Source: Marinobacter sp. THAF197a (GTDB lineage Bacteria; Pseudomonadota; Gammaproteobacteria; Pseudomonadales; Oleiphilaceae). From it: a stretch of DNA of 64,000 bases. Location: contig NZ_CP045324.1 of the NCBI RefSeq assembly GCF_009363275.1, positions 2,418,001 through 2,482,000 on the forward strand, read 5' to 3'. Positions 7,099-14,158 of this stretch are shown in pieces. The first letter of the stretch is position 1. Each line of letters opens with the position of its first letter. A program made the translations under genes and the position numbers. Below the pieces are notes generated by a model. It made no database searches, was not told the DNA's origin, and worked only from the letters and a program-made list of their open reading frames with translations.

Positions 7099-7902
7099 AT
7101 TGTTGGGCTCACATAAATCGTGTTCTTTGAATAAAATAGCCAACTTTTCGAAAGATACCTGATAGCGGACATCGCCGTTATCCAACATTGCTCGGACATT
7201 ATCTATGAAGTCCCATAACACTCGCCTCCAGCTAAAAGAGCTGTGATTCAATGAATCCTGAAGAATCAGCGTAGAGGTCAAAATAGTGTTCGAGATTACC
7301 GTGATCTGCGAGGGAAACCTCGGCGATGGCTGAAGCTTTGTAATGGTGTAAAAGTCTTGCTCACCATCATTGGCCATAGGATGGACGTGACTTGAGGCAT
7401 AGTCGTAGCCGTATTTGTAAAGAAATTCCATTCCCATATCTTTAGCGACATCCTCCGCCCTCGGACGCCGCCACTTAGGCTTGTTTTTTTCGAGGGCTTT
7501 GATGCGTGCCTTTTTCTCCTCACTAATTTCATATACCCAGCCGACAGCCTGATCCTTAAAGATGGCATCGCTTTTTACACGGTTTTGGCTCTTAAATTGT
7601 TCGAAAAAAGACCAGTCATCGAAAGCTTGAAAGTCGTCATTCACTCCGAGGCTGTGCAAATGAAACATTCTATCGACCAAGGCTCGATGAATAACCCAAG
7701 CATTTTGAGTGTCGCCGTTATCCCAAAGAGAAAAAACGCTTTTAAGCGTCATGGCTGAGCGGGCAACGAAATTCCTGATAATTATGTTCTTAGTGTCACA
7801 ATCGTGTTTGGCGAATGAGAAAAGCAGCATTCCACTGACCGCATAGAGCGCATCTGCGGCAGCTCGGTACACCTCAATGGTTTGAGACTGCTTCTCAGCC
7901 AT
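7093..7902 (-). CDS. C21: DUF5677-like helical protein
   Basis: 269 aa from ATG 7902; the frame is open further upstream, but that part lies in attC. Helical and soluble. The middle (NFVARSAMTLKSVFSLWDNGDTQNAWVIHRALVDRMFHL, about residues 44-82) matches the usual 'R-x-E/A...L...G..a..l.R.l.D' helix pair of DUF5677-type proteins. YDYASSHVHPMANDG (about 162-176) is the conserved S-x-x-x-H segment. These proteins have no settled activity; a HEPN-related, nucleic-acid-linked role has been considered for some relatives. The largest single gene in this part of the array. Confidence 0.62.
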   Translation of the reverse strand: MAEKQSQTIEVYRAAADALYAVSGMLLFSFAKHDCDTKNIIIRNFVARSAMTLKSVFSLWDNGDTQNAWVIHRALVDRMFHLHSLGVNDDFQAFDDWSFFEQFKSQNRVKSDAIFKDQAVGWVYEISEEKKARIKALEKNKPKWRRPRAEDVAKDMGMEFLYKYGYDYASSHVHPMANDGEQDFYTITKLQPSPRFPSQITVISNTILTSTLILQDSLNHSSFSWRRVLWDFIDNVRAMLDNGDVRYQVSFEKLAILFKEHDLCEPNNA

Positions 7903-7908
7903 GATTTT

Positions 7909-7998
7909 GCCTAACGCTGATGGTAACCGGCGCCGGAACGCAGCGGAGGGAACCAAAAGCGGTACGCTTTTGGCGTCCGGTTGACCGACTGGTTAGAG
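7909..7998 (-). other. attC of C20
   Basis: GCCTAAC (7909-7915) to GTTAGAG (7992-7998); AAAAGCGGTACGCTTTT sub-type, near-identical to 5747. Confidence 0.92.
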
Positions 7999-8292
7999 CC
8001 TGATGATCTCAACGTCATTGCTGCCACTGCCACCGCCCTCGACAACCCACATGCTAGCCATGTTCTGAACATCTTCCAGTGACTCATCCGAGTGGCTGGT
8101 AGTGGTGATATGATGCTCTTCCATACGATCAGTATCCGTTGCAAACAGGTCCATTGCCGACTCCCACTGCTCACAATGCGCTCCCCATGCGCAAAACAAC
8201 TCTATGCGCCGGTTGAATAAATCTTCCAACAGTGGCTCGTACTGATCAGAGTATGGTCTGTTGGTGGCTAAAATAACCTTTCTGGGCTTCAT
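7993..8292 (-). CDS. C20: hypothetical protein, paralogue of C24
   Basis: 99 aa from ATG 8292. Same family as the 5831-6124 product: MKPRKVILATNRPYSDQYEPLLEDL at the start and WVVEGGGSGSNDVEIIRL at the end. It carries an in-frame six-base duplication (GSGS instead of GS) and scattered conservative substitutions (D/E, V/L, T/A). Purifying-type changes and an intact frame in both copies argue that the protein is functional. Function unknown. Confidence 0.72.
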   Translation of the reverse strand: MKPRKVILATNRPYSDQYEPLLEDLFNRRIELFCAWGAHCEQWESAMDLFATDTDRMEEHHITTTSHSDESLEDVQNMASMWVVEGGGSGSNDVEIIRL

Positions 8293-8302
8293 GGTTTGTC
8301 AG

Positions 8303-8380
8303 CTCTAACGCCCGGCTCACGCGCCGGTTTGGAGCCGCGAAGCGGCGGAAAATCGGTCGCTGTGCAGCCGATTGTTAGAG
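8303..8380 (-). other. attC of C19
   Basis: CTCTAAC (8303-8309) to GTTAGAG (8374-8380); body GCCGGTTTGGAGCCGCGAAGC. Confidence 0.85.
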
Positions 8381-8387
8381 ATTACTG

Positions 8388-8840
8388 TCATCCCTGTTTA
8401 GCTTCCCATGCGGACAGGAGACAACAAACAAAGATGCAACCAACGCTAAAAAGCAAAGCCATCGCCAAAATAAGGAAATTTGGAAGTGTTGGCTCAATCA
8501 TCACCGCGGGAATCATGAGAAATGCAGAAAAGCCTGCGGCAGAGCGATAGATGCCATGCAATGACTTACTGGCCTCTTTGGCTGCATCTTGAAAACGAGT
8601 CCTTGGCGTGGAGTCCTCCAGGCTATCATCGGGCACTTGAAGGACGAGAAACCCGACTGCAGATGGCAACAACAAGAGCCCGATAAAATAGAGCATGAGC
8701 GCCCATGACGGATTTAAAGCATCTGCTGCTAGCATTACAGCCTCTATGCTTCCGTACTTTGCGATCAACGCACAAGGCACGCTGCCTACTAAAACAGAGC
8801 AGATTACCTCACGGGTGTAGAAACGCTTGATGAATTGCAC
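8388..8840 (-). CDS. C19: small multi-pass membrane protein
   Basis: 150 aa; GTG start at 8840. Hydrophobic helices lie at about residues 12-28, 45-68 (ALMLYFIGLLLLPSAVGFLVL), 100-115 (AAGFSAFLMIPAVMI) and 118-142 (LPNFLILAMALLFSVGCIFVCCLL). An acidic loop (PDDSLEDSTPRTRFQDAAKEASK) joins the second and third. No motif identifies a family. Confidence 0.68.
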   Translation of the reverse strand: MQFIKRFYTREVICSVLVGSVPCALIAKYGSIEAVMLAADALNPSWALMLYFIGLLLLPSAVGFLVLQVPDDSLEDSTPRTRFQDAAKEASKSLHGIYRSAAGFSAFLMIPAVMIEPTLPNFLILAMALLFSVGCIFVCCLLSAWEAKQG

Positions 8841-8852
8841 CTAAAAGACCAC

Positions 8853-8936
8853 CTCTAACGCCAGCCAGCATGCGCGGCTGCGGAATGGAGGCGAAGCCGC
8901 AATGCAGTAGGCGTCGCGTGCCTGGCCTTGTTATAC
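8853..8936 (-). other. attC of C18
   Basis: CTCTAAC (8853-8859) to GTTATAC (8930-8936); GGAATGGAGGCGAAGCCGC sub-type. Confidence 0.92.
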
Positions 8937-9317
8937 CTGACCCAAGACACAATCGATCTCCGTTTCTACGAGCCAGTCCAGATTGATGAAGCGGCTTACT
9001 TCAACAAACGTACACGCGGGCCTTATTGCAGAAAATAGCTCACCATGTGCTTTGGCGGCTTCCTCCCAACGAGAAATGTCAGTGAGCATGATGCGAGTTC
9101 TGATTATATCTGTCGGTTTTCCTCCAGCCTCTTCAATAGCCCGAATAGACAGTTCCAGGCAATACTTGGTCTGCCCATAAACATCCCCAACGCAGGTAGT
9201 TTCACCATTCTCTATGGGTGCCGTGCCGGAGACAGAAATCATGTTTCCAACTCTGCATGCTCTGGAAAACCCAATCGGTTCTTCCAACGGAGACCCTGAA
9301 CTTACCAGCTTTCTCAT
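8931..9317 (-). CDS. C18: RidA/YjgF-family protein
   Basis: 128 aa from ATG 9317, with a strong AAGGAGG five bases upstream. It has the Rid fold order: GFSRACRVGNMISVSGTAPI (about 16-35), ELSIRAIEEAGGKPTDIIRTRIMLTDISRW (about 55-84) and PACTFVEVSRFINLDWLVETEIDCV (about 99-123). The Rid arginine that binds 2-iminoacid carboxylates would be in the last segment (R109). Rid proteins hydrolyse reactive enamines/imines from PLP enzymes; this one is closer to the Rid4-7 subgroups than to RidA itself. It is probably a metabolic cassette. Confidence 0.85.
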   Translation of the reverse strand: MRKLVSSGSPLEEPIGFSRACRVGNMISVSGTAPIENGETTCVGDVYGQTKYCLELSIRAIEEAGGKPTDIIRTRIMLTDISRWEEAAKAHGELFSAIRPACTFVEVSRFINLDWLVETEIDCVLGQV

Positions 9318-9332
9318 ATGCTCCTCCTTGAG

Positions 9333-9410
9333 GTATAACGCAGAGCTTTGCGGCAATTTTGGAGCCGCGCAGCGGTGGAAAAATTGTCCGGCAACAGCGA
9401 CTTGTTATAA
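9333..9410 (-). other. attC of C17
   Basis: GTATAAC (9333-9339) to GTTATAA (9404-9410); CAATTTTGGAGCCGCG sub-type, intact counterpart of the damaged 1632 site. Confidence 0.92.
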
Positions 9411-9689
9411 ATTTGCTCGATTTTCGCTCCTGATTTTCTTCACCATTCTTTGCATCCGCCAAGGAGCGAGTAACACGTGTAGGTAGCCGAGAAAACAGAT
9501 TAGAAACCCCAAACCAAAAGTTAAAGACAAGCCTCCAAACGTAAAGGTGCCAAAGTTTTTCAACCCCCTATCAAAATGAACCTCATTGAATCCTGCCTTG
9601 ATGAACATGTAGCTAATGATCGCACAAGCTATGGTGCCAATGAGACAGAATGCACCTTTAAGGTGAAGCTTTAGCCGAGCTTTTACCAT
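9405..9689 (-). CDS. C17: small membrane protein
   Basis: 94 aa from ATG 9689. Two membrane helices at about residues 13-31 (FCLIGTIACAIISYMFIKAG) and 47-72 (FTFGGLSLTFGLGFLICFLGYLHVLL), with basic ends on both sides (KARLKLHLK, WRMQRMVKKIRSENR). Both termini should therefore face the cytoplasm. Function unknown. Confidence 0.68.
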   Translation of the reverse strand: MVKARLKLHLKGAFCLIGTIACAIISYMFIKAGFNEVHFDRGLKNFGTFTFGGLSLTFGLGFLICFLGYLHVLLAPWRMQRMVKKIRSENRANL

Positions 9690-9708
9690 TTATCAGGTTT
9701 ACCTCAAT

Positions 9709-9807
9709 TTATAACGCCAATATTAAGCGGCCGGTTTGGAGTGCAACGGAAAACCGGTCCGGTGGAGGCCCGCCAGGGCCGGAACGTACTTGAATGACTG
9801 GTTAAGT
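9709..9807 (-). other. attC of C16
   Basis: TTATAAC (9709-9715) to GTTAAGT (9801-9807); contains GGCCGGTTTGGAGTGCAACGG and CCGGTGGAGGCCCG. Confidence 0.88.
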
Positions 9808-10169
9808 GTTTTTGAAGTTTGACTGCCCTCTGAGTTCTGAACAGCTACGGTATTGGCTAGAGTCGCTACTAGCACTAACAGTGTGGCTATTGATACACCT
9901 AACAACCAACGATGCCGTTTTTGCGCCCTTTTGGAAGCGATCAGTTCACAGACATGCCGATGGGCCGAGTTGAAGGTATCTAGGAGGGCTCGATTCTCCA
10001 TTGGCTCGTACCCGCCCTCTCCATTTTCAGTTTTCGGAAAGTGTCGGGAGAGCATTTTCAGGAAGCTCTTCAGCTCCTTTTCCGAGGCATCCAATAGGTC
10101 AGGCGAAAAGGCGTAACAGATGACATCTGCCTGCTGCTTCACCGATCCATCGTACTCATACTTTCTCAT
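9723..10169 (-). CDS. C16: single-pass membrane protein with attC-encoded tail
   Basis: 148 aa from ATG 10169 (AAGGGAG upstream). A soluble N-terminal region of about 85 residues has two acidic helices (LLDASEKELKSFLKMLSRHF). A basic stretch (SKRAQKRHRW) follows, then one membrane helix at about 88-110 (LLGVSIATLLVLVATLANTVAV). The last 25 or so residues are encoded by the attC site, since the frame misses the stop in the core 7-mer and ends at 9723. The tail is therefore probably incidental. No family recognised. Confidence 0.62.
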   Translation of the reverse strand: MRKYEYDGSVKQQADVICYAFSPDLLDASEKELKSFLKMLSRHFPKTENGEGGYEPMENRALLDTFNSAHRHVCELIASKRAQKRHRWLLGVSIATLLVLVATLANTVAVQNSEGSQTSKTLNQSFKYVPALAGLHRTGFPLHSKPAA

Positions 10170-10183
10170 GCAACTCCCTTCAC

Positions 10184-10255
10184 ACTTAACGCTAGTGGTA
10201 ATGGGCGCCAACGGAGCGCAGCGTAGTTGGCGTCCCGTTGACCACCTGGTTAGGA
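10184..10255 (-). other. attC of C15
   Basis: ACTTAAC (10184-10190) to GTTAGGA (10249-10255); same sub-type as 2403. Confidence 0.9.
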
Positions 10256-10531
10256 ATCACGATGCTCGCCCCGTTGACCGGTTTTAGCGATCTCCCCACG
10301 ACACAGCCGGTAGAGAAAGAATGCGACAGCTGTAGCTAGGCAAGCCCAAACAAGTGGATCCCATCGAAGGTTGGGGTACCTGACTACTTTTTCCGTGCTA
10401 TCTGGCAGTGGCTCGAACGAGTACACCGCAAAGACATTCATCGAAAATTCATATACCTGATAGGTCGCAACTACAACTGCCAGGGCCGTTCCAATTCCCA
10501 GTAAGACGGCCATGACTGATTCCGTTCTCAT
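10250..10531 (-). CDS. C15: small membrane protein
   Basis: 93 aa from ATG 10531. Two membrane helices at about 7-27 (MAVLLGIGTALAVVVATYQVY) and 57-75 (PLVWACLATAVAFFLYRL), joined by a loop of about 30 residues with acidic and aromatic side chains (FEPLPDSTEKVVRYPNLRW). A short basic tail follows. Function unknown. Similar in size and layout to C14 and C17 but not obviously homologous. Confidence 0.66.
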   Translation of the reverse strand: MRTESVMAVLLGIGTALAVVVATYQVYEFSMNVFAVYSFEPLPDSTEKVVRYPNLRWDPLVWACLATAVAFFLYRLCRGEIAKTGQRGEHRDS

Positions 10532-10537
10532 GTAATT

Positions 10538-10615
10538 TCCTAACGCGGAGCGCAGCGGCGGCCCGTCAGGGACGTCCGGCGGCCATAGGCCGCGTACTGA
10601 CGCGAATTGTTATAT
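10538..10615 (-). other. attC of C14
   Basis: TCCTAAC (10538-10544) to GTTATAT (10609-10615); GGACGTCCGGCGGCCATAGGCC. Confidence 0.88.
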
Positions 10616-10621
10616 GCGGCA

Positions 10622-10888
10622 TCAATCACCAAGCTCCTGACCCCAAATATTGAATTTACTAGCAACGGGAGGATCGGGGTGTCGAACCCAGTTATCTGGA
10701 TCTGCCTCACAGTACAAGATTTCATTTACCCAACGGTAAGAAAAGGTACCGAATGCATCTGCGCACGCAGACTCGTATTTCTCGCTGCTATAGAACGGAG
10801 GCAAATGAATCACTAAGGCATAAATAATTGCCAGAATACCCACAAGGGCTAGAGTGCTTTTTATTGACTCAGCAGCGCTATCTTTCAA
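10622..10888 (-). CDS. C14: small single-pass membrane protein
   Basis: 88 aa. TTG start at 10888 supported by GGAG eight bases upstream. One N-terminal membrane helix (about 11-29, TLALVGILAIIYALVIHLP), then a periplasmic-looking domain of about 55 residues. That domain has two cysteines (ACADAF, LYCEAD) and many aromatics, compatible with a disulfide outside the cytoplasm. It ends ASKFNIWGQELGD. Family not recognised. Confidence 0.62.
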   Translation of the reverse strand: MKDSAAESIKSTLALVGILAIIYALVIHLPPFYSSEKYESACADAFGTFSYRWVNEILYCEADPDNWVRHPDPPVASKFNIWGQELGD

Positions 10889-10922
10889 AGATTATTCTCC
10901 AAAAACTGACCGATGGCTGACC

Positions 10923-11024
10923 ATATAACGCTGAAGCACAGCGGCGACCTTGGAGTGGCTACGAAGGAGCCACGGAAAGGGCGTCCGGCGGCCACCGGCC
11001 GCGAACTGCTGCGCCTTGTTAAAT
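10923..11024 (-). other. attC of C13
   Basis: ATATAAC (10923-10929) to GTTAAAT (11018-11024); CCTTGGAGTGGCTACGAAGG sub-type shared with 12413. Confidence 0.9.
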
Positions 11025-11479
11025 GGCCCTGGGCACACGGTCCGCTTGAGCCACTGTTTGATTGAGTTGCCGGAGTTTGTTGAGAGAGACTTGAAACTGG
11101 CCATTACTCGGGAGCCGTTTACCTTTGAATTGCTCCCAAACAAGGGCTCCTGGCCCGTTATAGATTTCCTCGAATGTGCCGTCACGCAGGATCTGATGAT
11201 GATCGTATGCTGCGGCTGACTCCGAAACGCAACGGAGTTGGATTGCGTAGCCTTGATCTCAACTTCTAAGCCGGTTTCGGTGACAGCGTCAAAACCTTTG
11301 TTGGACGCTGCCTTCAACTCCAAATTGTATGCGTCAGCTACGAGGCATTCACCCAAACTGCCAACCATATGACCATCCGGGGTAAAGTGCCTCCCCGGGA
11401 ACATGGCTTCCAACTCATTGACCGTTGCATAGAGCTGCTTGACCAAGGCACGGAATTTATCGTGATCGATCATAGACAT
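11019..11479 (-). pseudogene. C13: DUF6998-like protein gene with a frameshift
   Basis: The first about 93 codons (from 11479) read as an intact domain: HFTPDGHMVGSLGECLVADAYNLEL, then KGFDAVTETGLEVEIKATQSNSVAFRS. This is the K-x-x-D...E-I-K-A-T pattern of DUF6998-like, endonuclease-fold proteins. Close to 11192-11196 the frame shifts. The continuation expected of the family (LRDGTFEEIYNGPGALVWEQ and onward to TAA in the attC core) is present in another frame, and a single missing base in ATCAGATCC restores it. As written, translation runs on to 10892 through attC with unrelated sequence. It is a disabled gene or a sequencing error. Confidence 0.7.
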
Positions 11480-11582
11480 TTAACGCTTTTGTTCAGCGGC
11501 GACCTTTTTGCAGCGAAGCGGAGAAAAGGGCGTCCGGTGGAGGGCCGTCAGGCCCGGAACGAACTGGAACTATTGGTTAGGC
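11478..11582 (-). other. attC of C12
   Basis: ATTTAAC (11478-11484) to GTTAGGC (11576-11582); GCAGCGAAGCGGAGAAAAGG sub-type, near-identical to 15442. Confidence 0.92.
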
Positions 11583-12037
11583 CCATGCTCAGCAGTAAGC
11601 ACAAAGCCACCAACCTTCCCCGCGAGTCTTGGCAGCAATCTACCTAGCCAAGCCTCGTGATCATCCGGATGCTCTTTCTTTACTTCTGTAAACCAAGGCC
11701 GCTGTGTGTCGCCGAATTTTTCGATTACTTCTTTGCTGAGGCGTGCTTCCAGTTGGTGAGCACAATTATTCCGGATGTCGTTCAGTTTCCGGATGCCTGC
11801 CACAGTTTTTTCGTCAAGAATCTCGAATGACTCGACTAGCAGCAATTTTTGATTAAATGTCAGTCGAGCCTTCGTGAGAAGCTTTTCCGGCTGAGGAAGC
11901 CGAGCACGAATAATCCGCTCAAGCCCTTGTTCTATGAACAAATGCGTTCGCAAAAGGGCTGACAGTGGATCTCGAACATCGGCCAGGGATTTTTGAAATT
12001 TTTCCTTCTCGACTTTTGCAATTTCCTGAACGTCCAA
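11570..12037 (-). CDS. C12: HEPN-like (MAE_28990/MltR-type) protein
   Basis: 155 aa. TTG start at 12037 with AAGGA upstream. The protein is helical, with SALLRTHLFIEQGLERIIRARL (about 26-47), FNQKLLLVESFEIL, then IRKLNDIRNNCAHQLEARL (about 81-99). The R-N-N-C-A-H step is the HEPN active-site signature. HEPN proteins with this 'K-L-N-x-I-R-N-x-x-A-H' context are found as toxins, RNases or regulators such as MltR. The sequence cannot tell which. The final residues (EHGPNQ) and the stop lie in attC. A second HEPN-like cassette is C33. Confidence 0.62.
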   Translation of the reverse strand: MDVQEIAKVEKEKFQKSLADVRDPLSALLRTHLFIEQGLERIIRARLPQPEKLLTKARLTFNQKLLLVESFEILDEKTVAGIRKLNDIRNNCAHQLEARLSKEVIEKFGDTQRPWFTEVKKEHPDDHEAWLGRLLPRLAGKVGGFVLTAEHGPNQ

Positions 12038-12053
12038 AGGGGCTTCCTTCTAT

Positions 12054-12131
12054 GCCTAACGCTGAGCGCAGAGGCGCCCTGAACAGGGCGTCCTGCGGCC
12101 TTTGGCCGCGTACTGACGCGACTGGTTAGCT
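12054..12131 (-). other. attC of C11
   Basis: GCCTAAC (12054-12060) to GTTAGCT (12125-12131); GCGCAGAGGCGCCCTG sub-type, almost identical to 13299. Confidence 0.92.
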
Positions 12132-12412
12132 GGGGGTAATTGCGATGCCTGTTCCCTGGCTAACAACATGACGGCCTTCTGCGCTGACCTGGCACCGGCA
12201 AACGCCGATGCACTTTGATGAAATCACCGCCGTCGATGCGGTGAAAGAACCTGAACCTCAGACTAGCAGATCACAACCGAGTTATCGGCGGATTGCCCCG
12301 CACGGCGAACACAGGTGTTGCCAAAAATGCCAATAATCGATTTGGCTGCGATTATGACGCCGCTTTGAAACCCATGGGCACACAGCCAACAAAAAATTAC
12401 GCCAAACCAAAC
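12132..12412 (-). other. C11: non-coding cassette, family B
   Basis: About 280 bp without a credible gene. It is close to 90 percent identical by eye to 13377-13656, including the boundaries and the attC. Small open frames exist, but their reading frames differ between the two copies because of 1-bp indels. The shared last 29 or so codons (SIIGIFGN...NSVVIC) keep the same frame and stop. It could be an RNA, promoter or spacer cassette. Confidence 0.75.
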
Positions 12413-12514
12413 AGATAACGCCGAAGCACAGCGGCGACCTTGGAGTGGCGACGAAGGAGCCACGGAAAGGGCGTCCGGCGGCCATCGGCCGCGTACTGCT
12501 GCGACTTGTTAAAA
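12413..12514 (-). other. attC of C10
   Basis: AGATAAC (12413-12419) to GTTAAAA (12508-12514); CCTTGGAGTGGCGACGAAGG sub-type. Confidence 0.9.
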
Positions 12515-12859
12515 ATTGGTCCAACTCCGAGGGTAGCGCAAACGAAAGATTACCGAAGTAACTTCAGCTAACCTCAAACGGCCAAGTAAAACCAGAGACA
12601 AAAAAGCTCCCTGGACGCAAACGATTAGCGCCGCTACCAACAGCAAAACCATTGCACCTGCAAAGAACGCGGTCGGATCGCCAGGTTGGGCAGAGCCAGC
12701 AAGATCAATTCCTACCGAAGCGGCTAAGATGGGAACCAAAGCGAAGTACCAGATGCCGATGCCTATCCCTACGCCCAACCCCGTGGCTACATTTGAACAT
12801 ACTCTGTAGTAGGGCTTTAGCCTTGCCGCGTCATGAAAGAATTTCCGTATATGCCCCAT
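12509..12859 (-). CDS. C10: small membrane protein
   Basis: 116 aa from ATG 12859 (GGGAG upstream). The open frame to 13231 crosses the next attC and was not used. Two to three membrane segments: about 28-50 (TGLGVGIGIGIWYFALVPILAASVG) and 66-92 (AFFAGAMVLLLVAALIVCVQGAFLSLVLL). N-terminal basic region (GHIRKFFHDAARLKPYYR) and basic C-terminus (FRLRYPRSWTNF). The glycine-rich first helix (GLGVGIGIG) could pack tightly with a partner helix. Function unknown. Confidence 0.66.
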   Translation of the reverse strand: MGHIRKFFHDAARLKPYYRVCSNVATGLGVGIGIGIWYFALVPILAASVGIDLAGSAQPGDPTAFFAGAMVLLLVAALIVCVQGAFLSLVLLGRLRLAEVTSVIFRLRYPRSWTNF

Positions 12860-12870
12860 ACTCTCCCGAT

Positions 12871-12948
12871 TTTTAACGCCCGCCATAAACGGCGCGAGGA
12901 ACGAGCGTCCGGCGACCGAAGGGAGCGAATTTAATGGCCTGGTTATAT
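12871..12948 (-). other. attC of C9
   Basis: TTTTAAC (12871-12877) to GTTATAT (12942-12948); GAGCGTCCGGCGACCGAAGGG. Confidence 0.88.
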
Positions 12949-13284
12949 GTTGGCATGTTGCAGCTCCAGAATACCGAAAGCCGCTAGCGCCGAGATACCC
13001 ACGCTGCAACCCAGGCCAAGGATGATAATTTGAATCTGCCATCTCTTGAACGTTGACACCTGATAAACAGATGGCACCAGACATGCAGCTGACAGAGAAA
13101 CTACCAATGTCAAAAAAATAAAAGGATACTGAATTTTCGTGCCATCGCCATAAACCTGCATTACAAGGGAGACCGCAATGGCCGATAGCGCGATCAATGA
13201 CAATTCCACACAATGCCAGACGCGCTTCCATTTCCTGCCTTCAGGTTCTCTGTACCACTGGATCTTTTCAGGCAACGTCTTCAT
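12943..13284 (-). CDS. C9: small membrane protein
   Basis: 113 aa from ATG 13284. Three membrane helices at about 25-43 (CVELSLIALSAIAVSLVMQV), 53-73 (YPFIFLTLVVSLSAACLVPSV) and 82-106 (WQIQIIILGLGCSVGISALAAFGIL). The amphipathic, basic N-terminus (LPEKIQWYREPEGRKWKRVW) would lie on the inner membrane face. Function unknown. Confidence 0.68.
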   Translation of the reverse strand: MKTLPEKIQWYREPEGRKWKRVWHCVELSLIALSAIAVSLVMQVYGDGTKIQYPFIFLTLVVSLSAACLVPSVYQVSTFKRWQIQIIILGLGCSVGISALAAFGILELQHANI

Positions 13285-13298
13285 GGCTCACTCTGCAC

Positions 13299-13376
13299 AT
13301 ATAACGCTGAGCGCAGAGGCGCCCTGTCAAGGGCGTCCTGCGGCCTTTGGCCGCGTACTGACGCGACTGGTTAGCT
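13299..13376 (-). other. attC of C8
   Basis: ATATAAC (13299-13305) to GTTAGCT (13370-13376); GCGCAGAGGCGCCCTG sub-type. Confidence 0.92.
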
Positions 13377-13656
13377 GGGGGTAATTGCGATGCCTGTTCC
13401 CTGGCTAACAACATGACGGCCTACTGCGCTGCCCTGGCACCGGCAGCCGCCGATGCACTTTGATGAATCCACCACAGTCGATGCGGTGAGCGAACCTGAA
13501 CTTCAGACTAGCAGATCACAACCGAGTTATTGGCGGATTGCCCCACGCGGCGAACACCGGAGTTGCCAAAAATGCCGATGATCGAGTTGCTGCGATTATG
13601 ACGCCGCTTTGAAACCAATGGGCACACAGCCAACAAAAAACTACGCCAAACCAAAC
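13377..13656 (-). other. C8: non-coding cassette, family B
   Basis: Second copy of the 280-bp cassette described at 12132. Differences are scattered substitutions and a few single-base indels. The stretch around 13504-13570 and the end near 13630 are the best conserved. No ribosome-binding site precedes the small shared open frame. Confidence 0.75.
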
Positions 13657-13743
13657 AGATAACGCCAATGATAAGCGGCGCCCGACTAGGGCGTCCGGTG
13701 GACGGCCGCAAGGCCGGGAACGTACTTAATTGACTTGTTAACT
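13657..13743 (-). other. attC of C7
   Basis: AGATAAC (13657-13663) to GTTAACT (13737-13743); GGCGCCCGACTAGGGCGTCC, as in 14068. Confidence 0.9.
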
Positions 13744-14055
13744 TTTCTCACTTGCTATGCAAGATTTAGTTAGCTTGCTAAAACCCATTACGAGTGACAA
13801 GAACGCCAGTGAGGCCACAATTTCTATACACGCAACAATCAGATCTAGCGAGTTGAAAACCATGAAATTCTCAGTGTAAGCAGAGAGCACCGAAAATGAG
13901 ACATACAGCATGAGAGAGATAAATATCTGCTTACTCCCAGGGCGATGGGAACCAACAAAAAGCCTTAAGGAGCAGTAGGAGAAATACAAAAAACCCGCAA
14001 CAACCAACAGCATCGAAAAGTAGTAAACCACCATTTCGATATCAACACCCACCAT
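13738..14055 (-). CDS. C7: small membrane protein
   Basis: 105 aa from ATG 14055. Three membrane helices at about 9-30 (VYYFSMLLVVAGFLYFSYCSL), 43-60 (QIFISLMLYVSFSVLSAY) and 68-90 (SLDLIVACIEIVASLAFLSLVM). Short loops; the basic first loop (GSHRPGSKQ) points to the cytoplasm. No recognisable family. Confidence 0.66.
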   Translation of the reverse strand: MVGVDIEMVVYYFSMLLVVAGFLYFSYCSLRLFVGSHRPGSKQIFISLMLYVSFSVLSAYTENFMVFNSLDLIVACIEIVASLAFLSLVMGFSKLTKSCIASEKS

Positions 14056-14067
14056 ATGCCCCCTCTA

Positions 14068-14152
14068 AGTTAACGCCTGCATAAACGGCGCCCGACTAGG
14101 GCGTCCGGTGGAGGCCCATCGGGCCGGAACGAATTTAATGCACTGGTTATGT
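14068..14152 (-). other. attC of C6
   Basis: AGTTAAC (14068-14074) to GTTATGT (14146-14152); GGCGCCCGACTAGGGCGTCC. Confidence 0.9.
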
Positions 14153-14158
14153 GATGGT

